This document shows positions 43,058-55,789 of a stretch of DNA of 64,000 bases, in pieces (positions within the stretch are counted from its first letter, which is position 1; every line of letters starts with the position of its first letter). The stretch comes from Perca fluviatilis. Its lineage: Eukaryota > Chordata > Actinopteri > Perciformes > Percidae. The notes under the pieces are model-generated. The model was not told the origin of the DNA, searched no databases, and saw only the letters and a program-made list of their open reading frames with translations. The translations under genes were made by a program, and so were the position numbers. The stretch covers positions 5,811,700 through 5,875,699 of the forward strand of contig NC_053133.1 of NCBI RefSeq assembly GCF_010015445.1. The letters are read 5' to 3'.

Positions 43058-43798
43058 GTAAGAGCTTGAAGTGTGTACATCTTAAGTTGTGTCGTGTGTT
43101 TGTCGGAAGTAACGGTCCCGGGTCGGACCAGCTCCGCCGGGAAAGCTCTTTGTTCAAGAATCGCGAAAAAGCACAGTGAGTGAGTGTAACTAAGATGGCG
43201 CAGGTCGGCGGCCAGCCTGCTGCTGCTGCTGCTGCATGTCTGAGGAATGTTTATTGTCTGAGGAATGTTTATTGTCTGGAGAGGAGGGAGCAGCTACAAG
43301 TCACTCACACCGGGCTTACCCGGGCGGACTGTAGCCGGGACCAGCCTCTGGACCGCGGCTCAGCTTTGGGCCCGTCCGGAGGAACAGTACTCTGCAGATC
43401 CTCCGCTCAACAAAGTTGGCAGCAAGCAGCAGCATCACTAGCGTTAGGTTAACTGTAGAGGTTTGCTTTGTTGTCCAGCAGCGGCAGCGGCTCTTCTTCT
43501 TCATATACCGTGTGGCTAGTAGATTCTCCCGGGGCTGAGCTGCGGTCTGAGGGCTTCACAGACTCTGTCTCATATGTCTCTCTTTCTGTTTCTGTTTCTC
43601 TCTTTTCTAGACACAGGGGCATCCTGCTCAGCGAGTAAAGTGGGCGATTAAACTTCTGACTTTTCTCGAGTTAATAGTCCGTCCCCCCTGTCTAACTAGC
43701 TGGTTTGTTATTGAGCTGTTAGCAGTGTTAACTGGTGGCTGTGTAATGCCTGCTGCCTGTAACACACAGTTTTCTTTCAACATGTTGTTCCCTTAAGG

Positions 43799-43802
<4 letters not shown>

Positions 43803-43880
<78 letters not shown>
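43803..43880 (+). repeat. (TG)n microsatellite
   Basis: About 39 TG units, in the presumed first intron of the gene starting at 42994. Confidence 0.99.
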
Positions 43881-43881
<1 letters not shown>

Positions 43882-45540
43882 ACTACAGTCTCTCTGAGGG
43901 AGGACACCATCTCTTCTCCATCCTCCCAGTCTAACAGTAATACAGCTAAACTTGCCATTTGGAACTTGGTGCTTACGGTTCCTGATAAGCAGGATTGAAT
44001 TACCTGCAAGATTTGTGAGTTGGATTCGGCATTCCTAGCTCCTCCTGATCAGAGAATGGCCCGGACACACCGCTGCTACCATCCACGCTTTTATTCTCGT
44101 ATTCATTTTAGCAGCTGGGACTGCGTGCCTTTTTGTTCCAGTGGTCAGCAGATTTCCTCATATGTACCAACAGCAGATCGTGTTTTTCCTATTGACTTAC
44201 AGACTCACCGCTTCCTTTGTGTGCCATTCCTTTGTGTGGAGCGAGAAAGAGAGCGCATGCTTTTCAGTCAGCAGATCTCATCAGGACCTCCCCATGCCGA
44301 AAGCAGCGTTGTGTCCTCAGATACCCCATGGCTGCCTCAGATGCAGCTGACTGCTGCTTATTAAATTGATACGTTGGCTCGAGGACAGGCAAGACGGGAG
44401 GGAATCCCGCTCTCTTTGTCCATCAACAGGATAGTCATGGCTGGCTCCACGCTCGGAGCTCCACCAGTTACTTCAGAAGAGAATCCAAAACATGAGATGC
44501 AGATAATGTGTACAAGGCATCGTGCACCAGCACACAGCTCATATATGTGACATGAATACCATTTTAGATTGAATATGCATTCGCAGAAGCATTGATAGGA
44601 ATCATTGACACCGTCACGTCGCTGTTCAGTGCTCAGCACCACACCCCTGCAGCATCACACACACAGCCCAGTGCTGGCAGTGGGCTGAATTGGGAGGTGT
44701 CACTATTACTCTTAGCCTCCTCCGGCCTGATTGGCTCTGTCACCAGTGTGCCCCCCCCCCCTCCCTTTCAGCTGCCCCCTTTAGGCCCAGGAAGTGAATG
44801 GCCACGTTTAGCTGGAGTGGCTTGTCTGAAGGATGACTGTTGTGTCAGCACTCTCAATCAAATGCAAGCCACTGTCAAGTAGAGAAGGGGCAGATCCAAT
44901 ATGGCTATCAGGTGCTGATCCACGTCAGCGATTAAGATTCCATAATCTGGTGGTGGAGAATGTCCCCCTGGCCTGTTGGGCCGCTGCAGAGAAACCAGCG
45001 TCAATAGCACGGTGTGACTGCTTTAAAGCCCAGAACCTCGTCGAGGAGAGTCCGACTCTAGGGCCTCTAAATCACACGTTACTCCCGGCTGTGTTTTCAT
45101 TATTTATTTATTTTTTACATTTATTAAAACAAGATCCTTGACAAGACATCTCACACAACGTGGTACAGAAACAGGTAGTTTTGACATGCACTTATACCCA
45201 ATAATCGGCATGCTACTACGAACACACAGGAAGTGAGAGGATGCTTTCCTAATTGCAGGACCCCGGTCCCAATTCAACACACTAATCTCCTGTCAAATAC
45301 TGTATGACAGGCGACCATCTCTCTAAATAAATAACCATCCTGAATTGTAGTTTTGCAGTTATACTTTCCATACAATTGACAGCTTTAACTCTTTGGGACC
45401 ACTGGTCTAGGGTGGGAGGGTGGGGCTTAAGCCAGTTTCTCCCGGCTGTGTTTTCACACTTCAACTATTCAACGTCGGACACAAACCCACCTCTGGCCTG
45501 GTCTCGTCTTTTATTACTGATCAAATCCATTTCTGTGCAT
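43881..45540. other. no gene recognised
   Basis: Presumably intronic if the exon at 42994 is real. C run near 44752-44762; T-rich patch at 45100-45120. No repeat ends identified. Confidence 0.4.
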
Positions 45541-45543
45541 ATA

Positions 45544-46087
45544 CAGTGGTGCTCATAAGTTTATGAACCAATGCTAAAGTTGACTAAAAAGAGGAATTAA
45601 AAAAATGAGGAAAAATCCAACCTTTAAGGACACCAATTATCTTTTATGAATGAATAATGTATCGTAAATAAATAAATGTTCTTCCTTAAAATACAGGGGG
45701 CATAAGTAAGTACACCCCTATGTTAAATTCCCATAGAGGCAGGCAGATGTTTATTTTTAAAGACCAGTTATTTCATGGATCCAGGATACTATGCATCCTG
45801 ATAAAGTTCCCTTGGCCTTTGGAATTAAAATAGCCCCACATCATCACATACCCCTCACCATACCTGGAGATTGGCATGTTTTTATTTCAGTTAGCCTAAT
45901 GGTTTGATTTGCATTGAGAGAAAGTAAGGAACAACGTTTATTTATTTCCGATACATTATTCATTCACAAAGAAAATTGGTGTCCTTAAAGGTTGGCTTTT
46001 CCCTCATTTCTTTTAATTAAGATCAATTTCCAAAAGATTTTTTTTAGTCAACTTTAGCATGGGTTCATAAACTTAGGAGCACCACTG
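45544..46087 (+). mobile_element. Tc1/mariner-type MITE with long inverted repeats
   Basis: Flanked by TA (45542-45543 and 46088-46089). Ends CAGTGGTGCTCATAAGTTTA and, reverse-complemented, CAGTGGTGCTCCTAAGTTTA; the inverted similarity continues inward past GCTAAAGTTGACTAAAAA and ATACATTATTCATTC for well over 100 bases. The central part (ATAGCCCCACATCATCACAT) looks like decayed transposase-coding sequence. TA target and CAGTG ends fit Tc1/mariner. Confidence 0.92.
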
Positions 46088-46089
46088 TA

Positions 46090-48100
46090 ACAGCTGGCTG
46101 TATCTAATGTCTGCTCAACCTACACTTCAAATTCATTGCTTTGTACGTTTTTTAATATTTTATTTAACCAGGTCTCGGATTGGAACAGAAGAAAAGTGGA
46201 TCGGTGCAATTCTCTGTGCTCCAGGGTGCTCTACTGGTGTATGAGATTCTGAAATAACTGAATTCTGGGAGATATATCCTACAGTGTGTTCCACTTTCAC
46301 ACTGCATAGTATACACTGTGAAAAATGAACAGGAAGTAACCTAAGGCATGTGCTGAAACTGCGTCATTGGAATCCACTTCTCATTTTAATGAGGCTGTGT
46401 CTCAAAAAGCTCATCCCGTGATTTTTCAAGACGTGTTCTTCTATTTGCAGAGCTGTTGGTGGAGCCGTCTCACTTGTGTCCACACGTTTTCACAGTTTTC
46501 CGATCTCAGCAGCTCCTCTGTTGTTATTCAGAGGGTACTTGTAGGGACCGAGGGGATAGAGATCCACTTCCAGTTGAGAACAGGGCCGCGTTCAGCCCCG
46601 ACAAAACGTAGCAACAAATTTTTTTTTTTTTAAACTGAAACAGGGATGCGTGGAACACCCTGCTGTGTGCGCAAGCTCTCTGCCTTTCTATTACCATGAG
46701 TTTACATACAGGTCTCTGCTGATTGGGTATCACCTGGGACACAGCCAATAAACGAGAGACACACCCACCAAACCAGAGAAAACAGAACGCAAAGCCGTTT
46801 CACACCGTTCAGAGGTGAAAAACGGTGAACACAGTTTTGAGATTGAACGTGCCCCTGGTGCCCTAAAGCCCTCAAAATGAAAGCCCTCTAATTTGTCATG
46901 TACGAGCTGCGTTCCCTCTAAATTCAGATGAGTTCACTAGAATCCTCTCGCTGCTATGATCACACGCATCAAAAGGTTAAATCAAACTGAGGCATTTCTA
47001 GAGAAATTGTGAAGATATGGAGATGTATATTGTGGCATAGCCTAACATCTTGACATTATTTATCAGCCTTATGGCCCTGGCCTAGCATCAGTCTGTATGG
47101 AAAGCAGCGGCGCAGATGTTGAATGAAGACGTGCAGCTGATGCTGTTATGATCATTCATACAGGTTGTAAATGTCATATCTTAAACCAAATTAAAACACT
47201 AATGTACATGTTAACATAGTCACAGTGTTGATCATTATGGAGATTAGCGCTGCAGCTATGGATTAGAGTCCAGTATTCCAATCATCATTATATCTATCTA
47301 TATTATTGATTAATCGAGTAATCCGATCAGCAATACTTTAGCTTTAATAAAGAGTAATAGTAAATTTAAAAAAGAGACAACGAGACATGTCTCTTGAAAT
47401 GAACAGCTAACCCACTTCTTTAGAACGACAGCAGGTCATGATGGGATATTTCTCAGCTGTGCTTCCTCTTTTCTGTAGGGTTCAGCAGATCTGTTGTGGA
47501 GTTTTTTAGCTTGATATTTCTTCCTTTCCTCTGCACCATACCCCCCCCCCCCCACACACACACACCACTAGGCTGCGGGGGCCATGTTTGTGTGTGTTGT
47601 GTGTGAGCTGCTTGTGTAGCGTTGTTTCCTAGCTCTGTGTGTCCGTACAGCGGAGGAATGCCAGGCATGCGGGTGACCCTGGGCGCCCGTTGTCCCGGCC
47701 CAAGGAACCAGGACTAATTTGAGTGGTTGTAGCCATGCCAGTGGCCAAACGGATTGAAAAGCAGCAGGGCGTTAATGAATGCAACCCCCCACACACACAC
47801 ACACACAAACACACACACCCTGCTCTCTGCTGCTGATTCTATTTCTGTGAGAGTTCATGTCGTATTGGTAGTAAATCTCTATTGGGTCAATCCAGAACTT
47901 CTCCAAGTCCATGTCCTTGATCTTCTCCATTTCAACTGAAAACCACTATAGGTTGAAACCAACCAAAAAATCATTTGTAACATGGAATTCAGGTAAGTAG
48001 TAGCTCCTGAATATTTTACAGTTTTTACATTTTTTTTTTACCCCAACAAATTTAAAACTAATATTTCCACTATAGTTCTCACTTTCTTGCCACCAAACTA
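46090..48100. other. no gene recognised (2 kb)
   Basis: Short (CA)n patches at 47564-47580 and 47790-47818 beside C runs, T run near 46619-46631. No supported exon. Confidence 0.45.
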
Positions 48101-48104
48101 TTAT

Positions 48105-48876
48105 TAAAGCTGCTGTAGGTAAGATTGTGAAGAGCAAGGACTTTGCTAACAAATTTGAACATCGACAACTTCTCAGTCCCTCCCCCCTTTCTGCTGCAGC
48201 CCAAACCGTCTCCTAAGCCCCTCCCACACAAGGGAGTTTGACAGAAATGCCGGCATGTCAGACAGACATTTTCAATAACTAAACACTAACACAATGTTAA
48301 CTTTACTCACCAACAGTAAAACGACGCTAACTAGCAGGCTACCGTTAGCCATTTCAGCATCATATCAGACCGACCACTGTGCTAACGTTACTATCATCCT
48401 CACCAACGTAGCTTTGTGGACCTTTGACTACTAATAACCAAGTGAAAGATAAATCATTCATGGTAATTATGTTACCTGTCGAGAAGAAATGTGGCTACGT
48501 CTGCATCGTACTTCAGATCTTTAACATCCCGGAGCTCACGCCACCTCTGGAAAGCCACTTCACCACTGGAGTTTTGGGAAACTTTTCTGCAGCTCGTGCG
48601 CGGGGGAAGGGGGAGGGGAGAACGCTATATATGCGTGTACCTGCCTGAGCAGTGATTGACAGGCAGATAGACCCCCCCCCTGTGGCCCTGATTGGAGAAA
48701 ATTAACCGGGAGCGGTGGAATTTTGCCAATCGCAGTACAGGTTGTAGGAGGTGCCAGAGGAGCTGGATTTTTTTTTATATTACGTAATTCATGTAGTTCT
48801 ACTGGAACATAGGATCACTTTCAGCAAATGTGACAGAAAGTTAGTTAGTTTTATAAGACTTACCTAATGCATCTTT
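48105..48876 (+). mobile_element. probable MITE with imperfect AAAGNTGCNNTAGGTAAG ends
   Basis: The left boundary AAAGCTGCTGTAGGTAAGAT and the inverse of the right boundary, AAAGATGCATTAGGTAAGTC, match at about 16 of 20 positions over a span of about 770 bp. The interior has CCCCTCCCACACAAG and a GC-rich stretch. No target duplication could be fixed. Confidence 0.6.
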
Positions 48877-48879
48877 GAT

Positions 48880-50560
48880 GTTGAACGTCAAAAAGTACGG
48901 GCTTATTTGCTAATGTTAGCTACTGACCATCCAGCAAATAGACGGTACCGTAGGGCGATTTAACTAATTTTACACACTGTTTAACGACAAAACAAAAACG
49001 CTGAGTGAACATTACTAGCTACGTTTTTCACGTTTGTTTTGAGCGGCATGCACCCCCACTAACCTGGGAAACGGTTTTCAAACGGTAATGTTAATACAGC
49101 GTGGCGGAGGAATACAGCGTTCTCCTGCAGCGGGGAGTCAGAGGCAGAGGGACCGTCACCGCAGCGTTCGCTAATGTTCGCTTCTTGTCTCATCTGGGGT
49201 CTGATCAACAGTACATTCATCAAATTCAGTGTCCACAACGCTATTTTCCAATAAACTGTAGCTGTCATATTTCACAGGGGACCCGCGTGAGTGCGGATTT
49301 CATGACACGGTTTGTCACTTTGCCTAAGATTGAGTGAAAAGTAGTACTCGCGCTGTTGTTTCTTTGGTTGCCATGACTTCGCGAGTGATGACGTCCTGTC
49401 ACTGTTCCAGTTGCTCACCCTAAAGAAGAGCAGGAGACCGTTTGCTCGAGTTCAGTAGAGCACACGGCTCTGCAGAGTCGTGTAATTATGACTTTTCATA
49501 AACGGCTGAAGGAGCGGCGGTGCGCAGGGTACATAGCGGAACCCTGTTGTGCGTCTGCCCTATTTTTGATACCGTGGCGGCAGAAATTTTACCGTGGCGG
49601 GCCGCCGCGACAATATCAGCATAGAGGAAAACACTGATGGATTTGGCCTGCATTTTAAACTCCCCTGAACCTGCCCTTTTATAAGTATAGTATAGTTATA
49701 GGTATACTTGTAGATCTGAGTTTTGGCTGTGAAGTTTCACACGTACATTGGAGTTGTATGTGACCCCCCCAAACGGCTGTGTGTAACACTCACACATTGG
49801 AAATGATTTGTGCAAATCTTTTTAAAACAAACCATTTTTCACCCATTTTAATCTATTCATGAATACAAATATCTCCACACATTGAGATCTAGTGATACAC
49901 ATGCTACAATATGGGTGTACTTAGTGTGTGTACGGACCGGAGCAGCCGAGCAGACAGTCAGCCGGTTCAGTCTGAGCGGTGACTCAGCTGCTTCAAACAG
50001 CTCTGCCCTCTCCGGATCCATTAACTTCCTCTGGTGCCTCATCCACTGGCCCTACAGCTCTCTGTCTGTCTGCTTGTGTGTGTGTGTGCGCGTGTGTCGG
50101 TGTGTGCAGTGTAAGACATTACTAATTATTTGATTTAAATAGTTTGTAGGCATGGGTTTGGGAGGAGAGAGGGACGCCGCAGTTCCCAGGACCCTTATTA
50201 TTCACCCCAAATTATCGCTTGTGTTTTTCGCTAGAACTGAGATAAAATCTGATCCAACTGAATCCTTGCGTTTCGGTGTCCCGGGTCTCGCTCGCTCGAG
50301 TTAAAAAAGACAACCCAACAATTGCAACACCCTCATGCGTGTGTGCGTGCGTGTGTGTGTGCGCAGCTGTCTAACCTTTAGATCAAGCTGCTGCATATTT
50401 ATCAGACAGATGCACTGCCTTCTCTTCCCCTCCCATTCTCAGTCTGTAGGAACAAAACGCTGCCTCCGTTTTATTTCATCTTTTGTGATAAAACTGCTTT
50501 TGTCCAAGTGTTCTGCAAAGGATGAAACTCTGTGCTATAACCAGCTTCTCAGTTTTTACC
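48880..50560. other. no gene recognised
   Basis: Repetitive-looking GC-rich stretch with a possible transposon end (CAGCATAGAGGAAAACACTG ending at 49636) without a visible partner. Short (TG)n at 50075-50107 and 50340-50362. Confidence 0.4.
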
Positions 50561-50562
<2 letters not shown>

Positions 50563-50605
<43 letters not shown>

Positions 50606-50613
50606 TTTTTTTT
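50563..50613 (+). repeat. (ATT)n microsatellite with poly-T
   Basis: About 14 ATT units followed by T runs. Confidence 0.98.
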
Positions 50614-51150
50614 TAAGATTCAACGCACACACACACACATAGAGGAGGATACAAATGGGTCTGTGTCTTGCCTTAGTGACACCTTCAGATTGATGCATAT
50701 TGTGGCCTGTCAGGCTCCCAGGCTACCTCTGCACTCCCCGAGCTGGTTTCCTGTCCAAAACTGGCATTTGATGTGATGTTTGCCCAGAGTCAAGGCCAGT
50801 GTGCTGTTTCTGTTGCAGTTTTACAGCCGGCGCTGAGCTTTGGCTCCAGCTCCAGCCTGCAAGGACATACGGTGGATAGCAGCCTTTCTGCTGGGGAGGG
50901 GGGGGGGGGGGTCATCAAGGTCTGTGTGCCCAACACTTAACACAGCGCACATCTGGTATGGACAAAGGGATGTCCATAATGGAGGTGGTGGGGGGTGGGG
51001 CAGATGGGCGGGTGGGCCCCTGACCTATGGAAATGACCGTGGGAGCCGAATGAGGAGGAATCAACTCCCATGAAAAGATGTGAGGATGGGAGTAGGGGGG
51101 CAGGGCAGCGTGGACGCTAACGTGGCGGCCCATCAGTGTGTGTGTGTTGC
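50614..51150. other. no confident gene; possible weak exon
   Basis: A TTTCTGTTGCAG acceptor ends at 50818 and is followed by an open frame in phase with the exon at 42994, but that frame contains a 14-G run (50898-50911) and a weak donor. See findings. Confidence 0.3.
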
Positions 51151-51151
51151 T

Positions 51152-51480
51152 ATATTTAATTACATTTATTTATAGTATCAAATCATAACGAGTTATCTCG
51201 AGACACTTTACAGATAGAGTAGGTCTAGACCACACTCTGTAATTTACAGAGACAGAACAATTTACCACGAGCAAACATTTGGTGTGACAGGGGTGAGGAA
51301 AAACTTCCTTTTAGGCAGGAACCCCAGGCTCTTTGTGGGCAGCATCTGTCGTTGCCAGTTTGGACACAGACACTGATACAGATGGAGAGAAATATGATTC
51401 ATAATCATTATAGCAGTTGGAGTGATGAACAGTGGCAGTTATAGTAACAATAAAAATGGTGGAACTTTGACTAGAAATAA
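51152..51480 (-). mobile_element. LINE 3' end, reverse orientation
   Basis: Reverse relative of 23485-24131: TAGTATCAAATCATAACGAG, TTATCTCGAGACACTTTACA, GATAGAGTAGGTCTAGACCA and AGGAAAAACTTCC are the inverted tail-side blocks in the right order. Confidence 0.8.
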
Positions 51481-51667
51481 TAGTCGTAACAGATCAGGGC
51501 GTAGCGGGGCATAGTAGGGCGTACATGTGCTTTTCTTTTGACGGTTACAAAATGGTTGTGTTGAACATAAGATATAGTAAACTCACCATCCATTCATCGT
51601 CATTTAGGCTACACCTCACAGATTTCAGTTTCAATGGCTTGTGCAGAAAACAACTTTTAAATAAAGT

Positions 51668-52690
51668 TAAAGGAGAATTCCGGTCGCTTTCAACACGTAG
51701 CTCTGTTGTTTGTAAATTTGGAGTGCTGTCGGTGGCGAGAAAAACGAAAACAAGCGGTGCTGCCTACACCGTGTTATCCTCCTGCTAGCATTAGCACCCA
51801 GGAGGCTGAAACCGGGCAGGTTTTAAATGTGTTTTTAGCCTCTTAACATGTTCGAAATGTCATTTCAAATGCCTACCCGTGTGAAGTAATTCCTTCCGAG
51901 TGAACACAGTGAATCTGACTGCAGTAGATGTGAAAGAAATGCATACAAGTTGTGCTAATTCATACCTCTGTTTAGTTCCGGTGTTGAGACGGACCGTCTA
52001 CAAACTACAACACCGAAAAGCGATACAAAAATATTTTCAAAAATAGGCATATGCTTATTTTTGAAAAGTAAGTGCTGTAGTACAACTAGCAGGAGACAAG
52101 TTATAATTGAGGTAAGTTTGGAGACACTACCTTATTTAATTAATTTATTTAAATTAAAGGTGCCCTGCCACACGTATTTCACTACTTTGTGGTGATGTCT
52201 GAAGTTCTACCATGGACTCGATGGCTCAATTTCTGCCAGTTCTCATTTAATATTCAACAAGCTAAGCTGTTTGAATCTGATTGGCTAACAGCTAGCCACT
52301 GAGACCCTGGCTGTTAGCATTCTTTACCCAGCCTAACTGGGCGAGCTCATGAATAGTAATGAACTCAGGCAACATGATGTCAGACTGACCAGCTTTTGTA
52401 ATTGGCCTGATTTCTCCACTTATTTCTGTTCAGTGGCTAGAGGAGGTAGCAGTTCATTTTCACATTCACCACATAACGCAAACACATATGGACCTAACCT
52501 ATTTCAAAAAATACAAGGAAAAATGGTTTTGTGTGGCAGGGCACCTTTAATAAATATTTTGGTATCTCTTTTCGGTGTTGTAGTTTGTAGACGGTCCCTA
52601 AGCACTCTTCTTGCCGTCTCAACACCGGAACTAAACAGAGGTATGAATTAGCACAACTTGTATGCATTTCTTTCTCATCTACTGCAGATG
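51668..52690. mobile_element. foldback-type composite repeat
   Basis: Begins TTAAAGGAGAATTCCGGTCG, a terminal sequence of a dispersed fish repeat. Long inverted arms lie at 51921-52036 and 52554-52687 (GCAGTAGATG on one side, CATCTACTGC on the other; TTCCGGTGTTGAGACGG and its inverse CCGTCTCAACACCGGAA; TACAAACTACAACACCGAAA and its inverse). The right arm carries about 16 extra bases. Between the arms sits the MITE at 52158-52546. No right-hand counterpart of the outer TTAAAGGAGAATTCC end was seen. Confidence 0.8.
52158..52546 (+). mobile_element. TTAA-flanked MITE nested between inverted arms
   Basis: 389 bp between TTAA at 52154-52157 and TTAA at 52547-52550. Ends AGGTGCCCTGCCACAC and, reverse-complemented, AGGTGCCCTGCCACAC, a perfect 16-bp match. 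Small non-coding element, TTAA-specific group (piggyBac- or Kolobok-like). Confidence 0.92.
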
Positions 52691-52699
52691 CTGCTCTGT

Positions 52700-53740
52700 A
52701 CCAAAAAGTTAGTTAAGCACGGGGAACCCACTCAATTTTCCCGGGACCCACTTAAATGGCCACCTGTGGGTCCTGGTACTCACTACCTGAAAACCATCAA
52801 CGTCAATGCACTAATACAAATCCTTGTAATACATACATTAGATGTTTATGTCTATATTTAATGCAGCTAATTCTGTGTCCACCTCACAGACACAGCTCGG
52901 GCTGCTGGTTCACACAGAAACCGGTGAAGCGGTGTGTCGTGTTTTTCATCAGAAATGCTGCCTTCTGGTTTAAAACAAAAAAACAACCTCCCATCCTCCG
53001 TGGAGGTTTCAGGATGTACATGGTTTTATTCTTGTCAAATGCAGTGAAAGCCTCAGGTGGTGTGCTCCATGTAGGTTAGTATTATTAGAGGAAACATCAA
53101 GTGGCAGTAACAAACTAAAGTGGAGTCATTAAATATAAAAACAATAAAAATCGCATTTCTAAGCTTAATGCCATACAGAAGAGTGGTTGCCGTAGTGATA
53201 AAAGTAATGCACGGTTGGGTGGAGACTGAGCAGGGTTTCCCGCAGCACTTTGCCACTTAGGTGGCCGCCCAAGCAAAACACGCCTGCTGCCTTAACTACG
53301 TCGTGAAAAATAAAATAAAATGTATATGAACGATCTCCGCCGTGTTACTCTGTCCTGTTATCTCCCTTTCATTCCAAACCGTGACTAACGGTCAGTCTCC
53401 CTTCTCATTCAAAATTAAAAACGTGCCATGATTTCGAAAATAATCCGTTTTTACAATCTTTAAATATGTGACCGGGTTCGACATTAAGGCTGTGGATTTT
53501 TGTTGTAGGGCAAGTGGAAGAGAAACTTACTTGCCCCACTGGACAAGTTAAAACTCTAAAAAAAAAAAAAAAAAAAAAATGGTATGTTACTTTACGTTAT
53601 GTGCCACTCATTACTAGGGTTAGGTACCGAACAAATAACCTACTATTGACTACCGAGGACAGATTCACTTTAAATCAAACTGGGCCAAATTTCGGTACTC
53701 TGCATCTTGACAGAGAGCGGAGCTCCGCACGCACGCACGC
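52700..53740. other. no gene recognised
   Basis: The sequence GGGTTTCCCGCAGCACTTTG near 53234 resembles a transposon end, without a partner. A run of about 20 A at 53560-53579. Confidence 0.4.
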
Positions 53741-53744
53741 ACAC

Positions 53745-53745
<1 letters not shown>

Positions 53746-53804
<59 letters not shown>
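53746..53804 (+). repeat. (GACA)n microsatellite
   Basis: About 14 GACA units after a short (CGCA)n/(CA)n stretch. Frames on both strands here are artefacts. Confidence 0.98.
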
Positions 53805-53807
<3 letters not shown>

Positions 53808-54269
53808 CACGAGAGAGAGCAGAGCTGTGGTGCTGACGGAGCGAAACAACGTTGATTTTGTCCCAGTGAGTCACGGCAATGCCGGTAAAGCGGTTGCAAG
53901 TGTGTTTACACTTTTCAAAACTCCACGCAGACAGAGTATATAACAGTGAGGTGAAAGCTGTCACGGTATAGGTTAACGTTCGACTTCCTCTGTTACAGGC
54001 AGGCACCACTGTGTTCACTATTGTCGGTCCCCCGGTCTGATGTCAATCCCCACCTTACCACCTTAACTAACACATTTTGTGCAGGAAACCCTGCTGAGAG
54101 AGAGAGAGGTGAAGTGTCAGAGCACTCTTCTTCCCTCCTTTTGTTAACGACGGCATTATGTTTATGTCTCTGGGATGTCCATCAGAGGTACAGTCCATTG
54201 TCTGAATACTCACTGTCCACAATTTGGTCCGACCAAAAGAGGTAGTCTTGGCCTGGTTAAAAAGTACAG

Positions 54270-55002
54270 TTTTTTTTTTTTGGATTGCTAAACGACAGTG
54301 GGCACAACTGAAGCCACATGTGCAAAACTCTTAACTCCAGTCTGCACTACCAACAGTGACCTGAGCTAAACAGTTCCCATCAGCTGCAGAACTCATTCAC
54401 AGCAACGCAACCCTTCACACACAGGCTCAGAGCAGCCAAACACTCGAAAAAATCCTCACGGAGATAACACACACACACACACACACACACACTGTCACTC
54501 AGAACAATCCTCACTGAGATAACACACACTGTCACTCAGAACACACTCAGACACAAGACAGAACATACCAACTTTTCGTCTTTACAGTTTGAACCATTTA
54601 AGTGGACATGTTGGTATCTTTGATCTTTTACCTGTTTCTCTCAAACGGTACAGTGTATAATGGTTTCATTCTTATTTGGTGTTTGTATACAAAAAAAGGC
54701 TTTCTGAGCTTTCTCTATATAAGTACCTATATAGTAAATGTGTCTAAAATAAGACACCTGCTTAGGCTTTCAGCTGAAATTCATTCCAATCAGCAGTGTT
54801 TGAAATGCACCAGACTGAAATCTATTCTATTTTGAATGTGTGGTTAACAGTTTTGACAGCAGTGTGTTTTTGCATTTGAACAAAGTGCTGTAAATCCAGA
54901 GTGTTGTGCACGTTGTGGTTAAAGTCATGGCATGGCAGACTGTAGTTAGTTTTGCACATGTGACTCCAGTTGTGCCCACTGTCGTTTAGCAATCCAAAAA
55001 AG
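54270..55002 (+). mobile_element. MITE with about 50-bp inverted repeats
   Basis: The left part TTTTTTGGATTGCTAAACGA, CAGTGGGCACAACTG, CACATGTGCAAAACT is mirrored at 54952-55002 (AGTTTTGCACATGTG, CAGTTGTGCCCACTG, TCGTTTAGCAATCCAAAAAA). It holds a (CA)n run at 54470-54492 and blocks shared with 28685-28830. TA bases beside both ends would suit a Tc1/mariner-type insertion, but I could not fix the duplication. Confidence 0.82.
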
Positions 55003-55293
55003 CTTTAAATCATGGTCCCGTTTGTTTCTAGTGTGGAAGCGTTTTTTGGATGGAAGGTTTGGACTGTCCGACCAAAGCCAGGATGTTCTGACAGGCTATC
55101 TTGTCTCTGAATAAATGCTGCAGCTCCTCAAACCCCAAGTAAAGTTCCTGTGTCTTGCTTCTCGACAACGCAACAAAACAAAGGGGGAGAGCATCAGTCA
55201 GCTGGAAATAAAAACTCCCAAAAACTCCCAGAGAGAGGAGATGAGAGGACTGGGAAGCCCGTCTACAAACCAATCAACTGCGAGAAATATGCA

Positions 55294-55786
55294 GAGTTGT
55301 TTTGTGATTGTTGGGCAAAAACCCTTGATTATGCTGCACGTTTTCTTAAAAAAAGTGATTGAATATGCAGGATATTTATGCAATTTTATGCGATGAAATT
55401 GCGGGATCTTGCAGAAACTGCGGTTTGATGAAAAAGAGAGGGGGGAAAAAAGTGATTCCCCCAACACCTTGCTTTTCGATGATGTTCATGTCGCGTAATT
55501 ACGTCACTTCATAATGTTCCCATGGCAACAGGAGAAAATGGCTGCACTTGTGTGAAGTAAACGCAACATTTTTAAACTTTATGAGAAGATATGTGACTTT
55601 TTTGCAACGGAAATGCAGGGATTATGAAATCACGCAAGCCCCGCATATTTTGCACGGAAATCGGCAATTTATGCAGCGAAAGTGCGGCTTATTTGAAAAA
55701 ATGCGGCCCCCGCATAAATATGCAGACTTTGGCTGATTATGCATTGAATTATGCAATCGCGTAATCGCGTTTTTCTGGAGGGACTG
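55294..55786 (-). mobile_element. MITE, CAGTCCCTCCAGAAAA family, third copy
   Basis: Reverse-oriented relative of 8859-9333: GTTGTTTTGTGATTGTTG at the left, CCATGGCAACAGGAGAAAAT, CAAGCCCCGCATATTTTGCA and GCGGCCCCCGCATAAATATG inside, and TTTTTCTGGAGGGACTG at the right. The left terminal bases are lost, but the remaining length (493 bp) shows it is nearly complete. Confidence 0.9.
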
Positions 55787-55789
55787 GTT

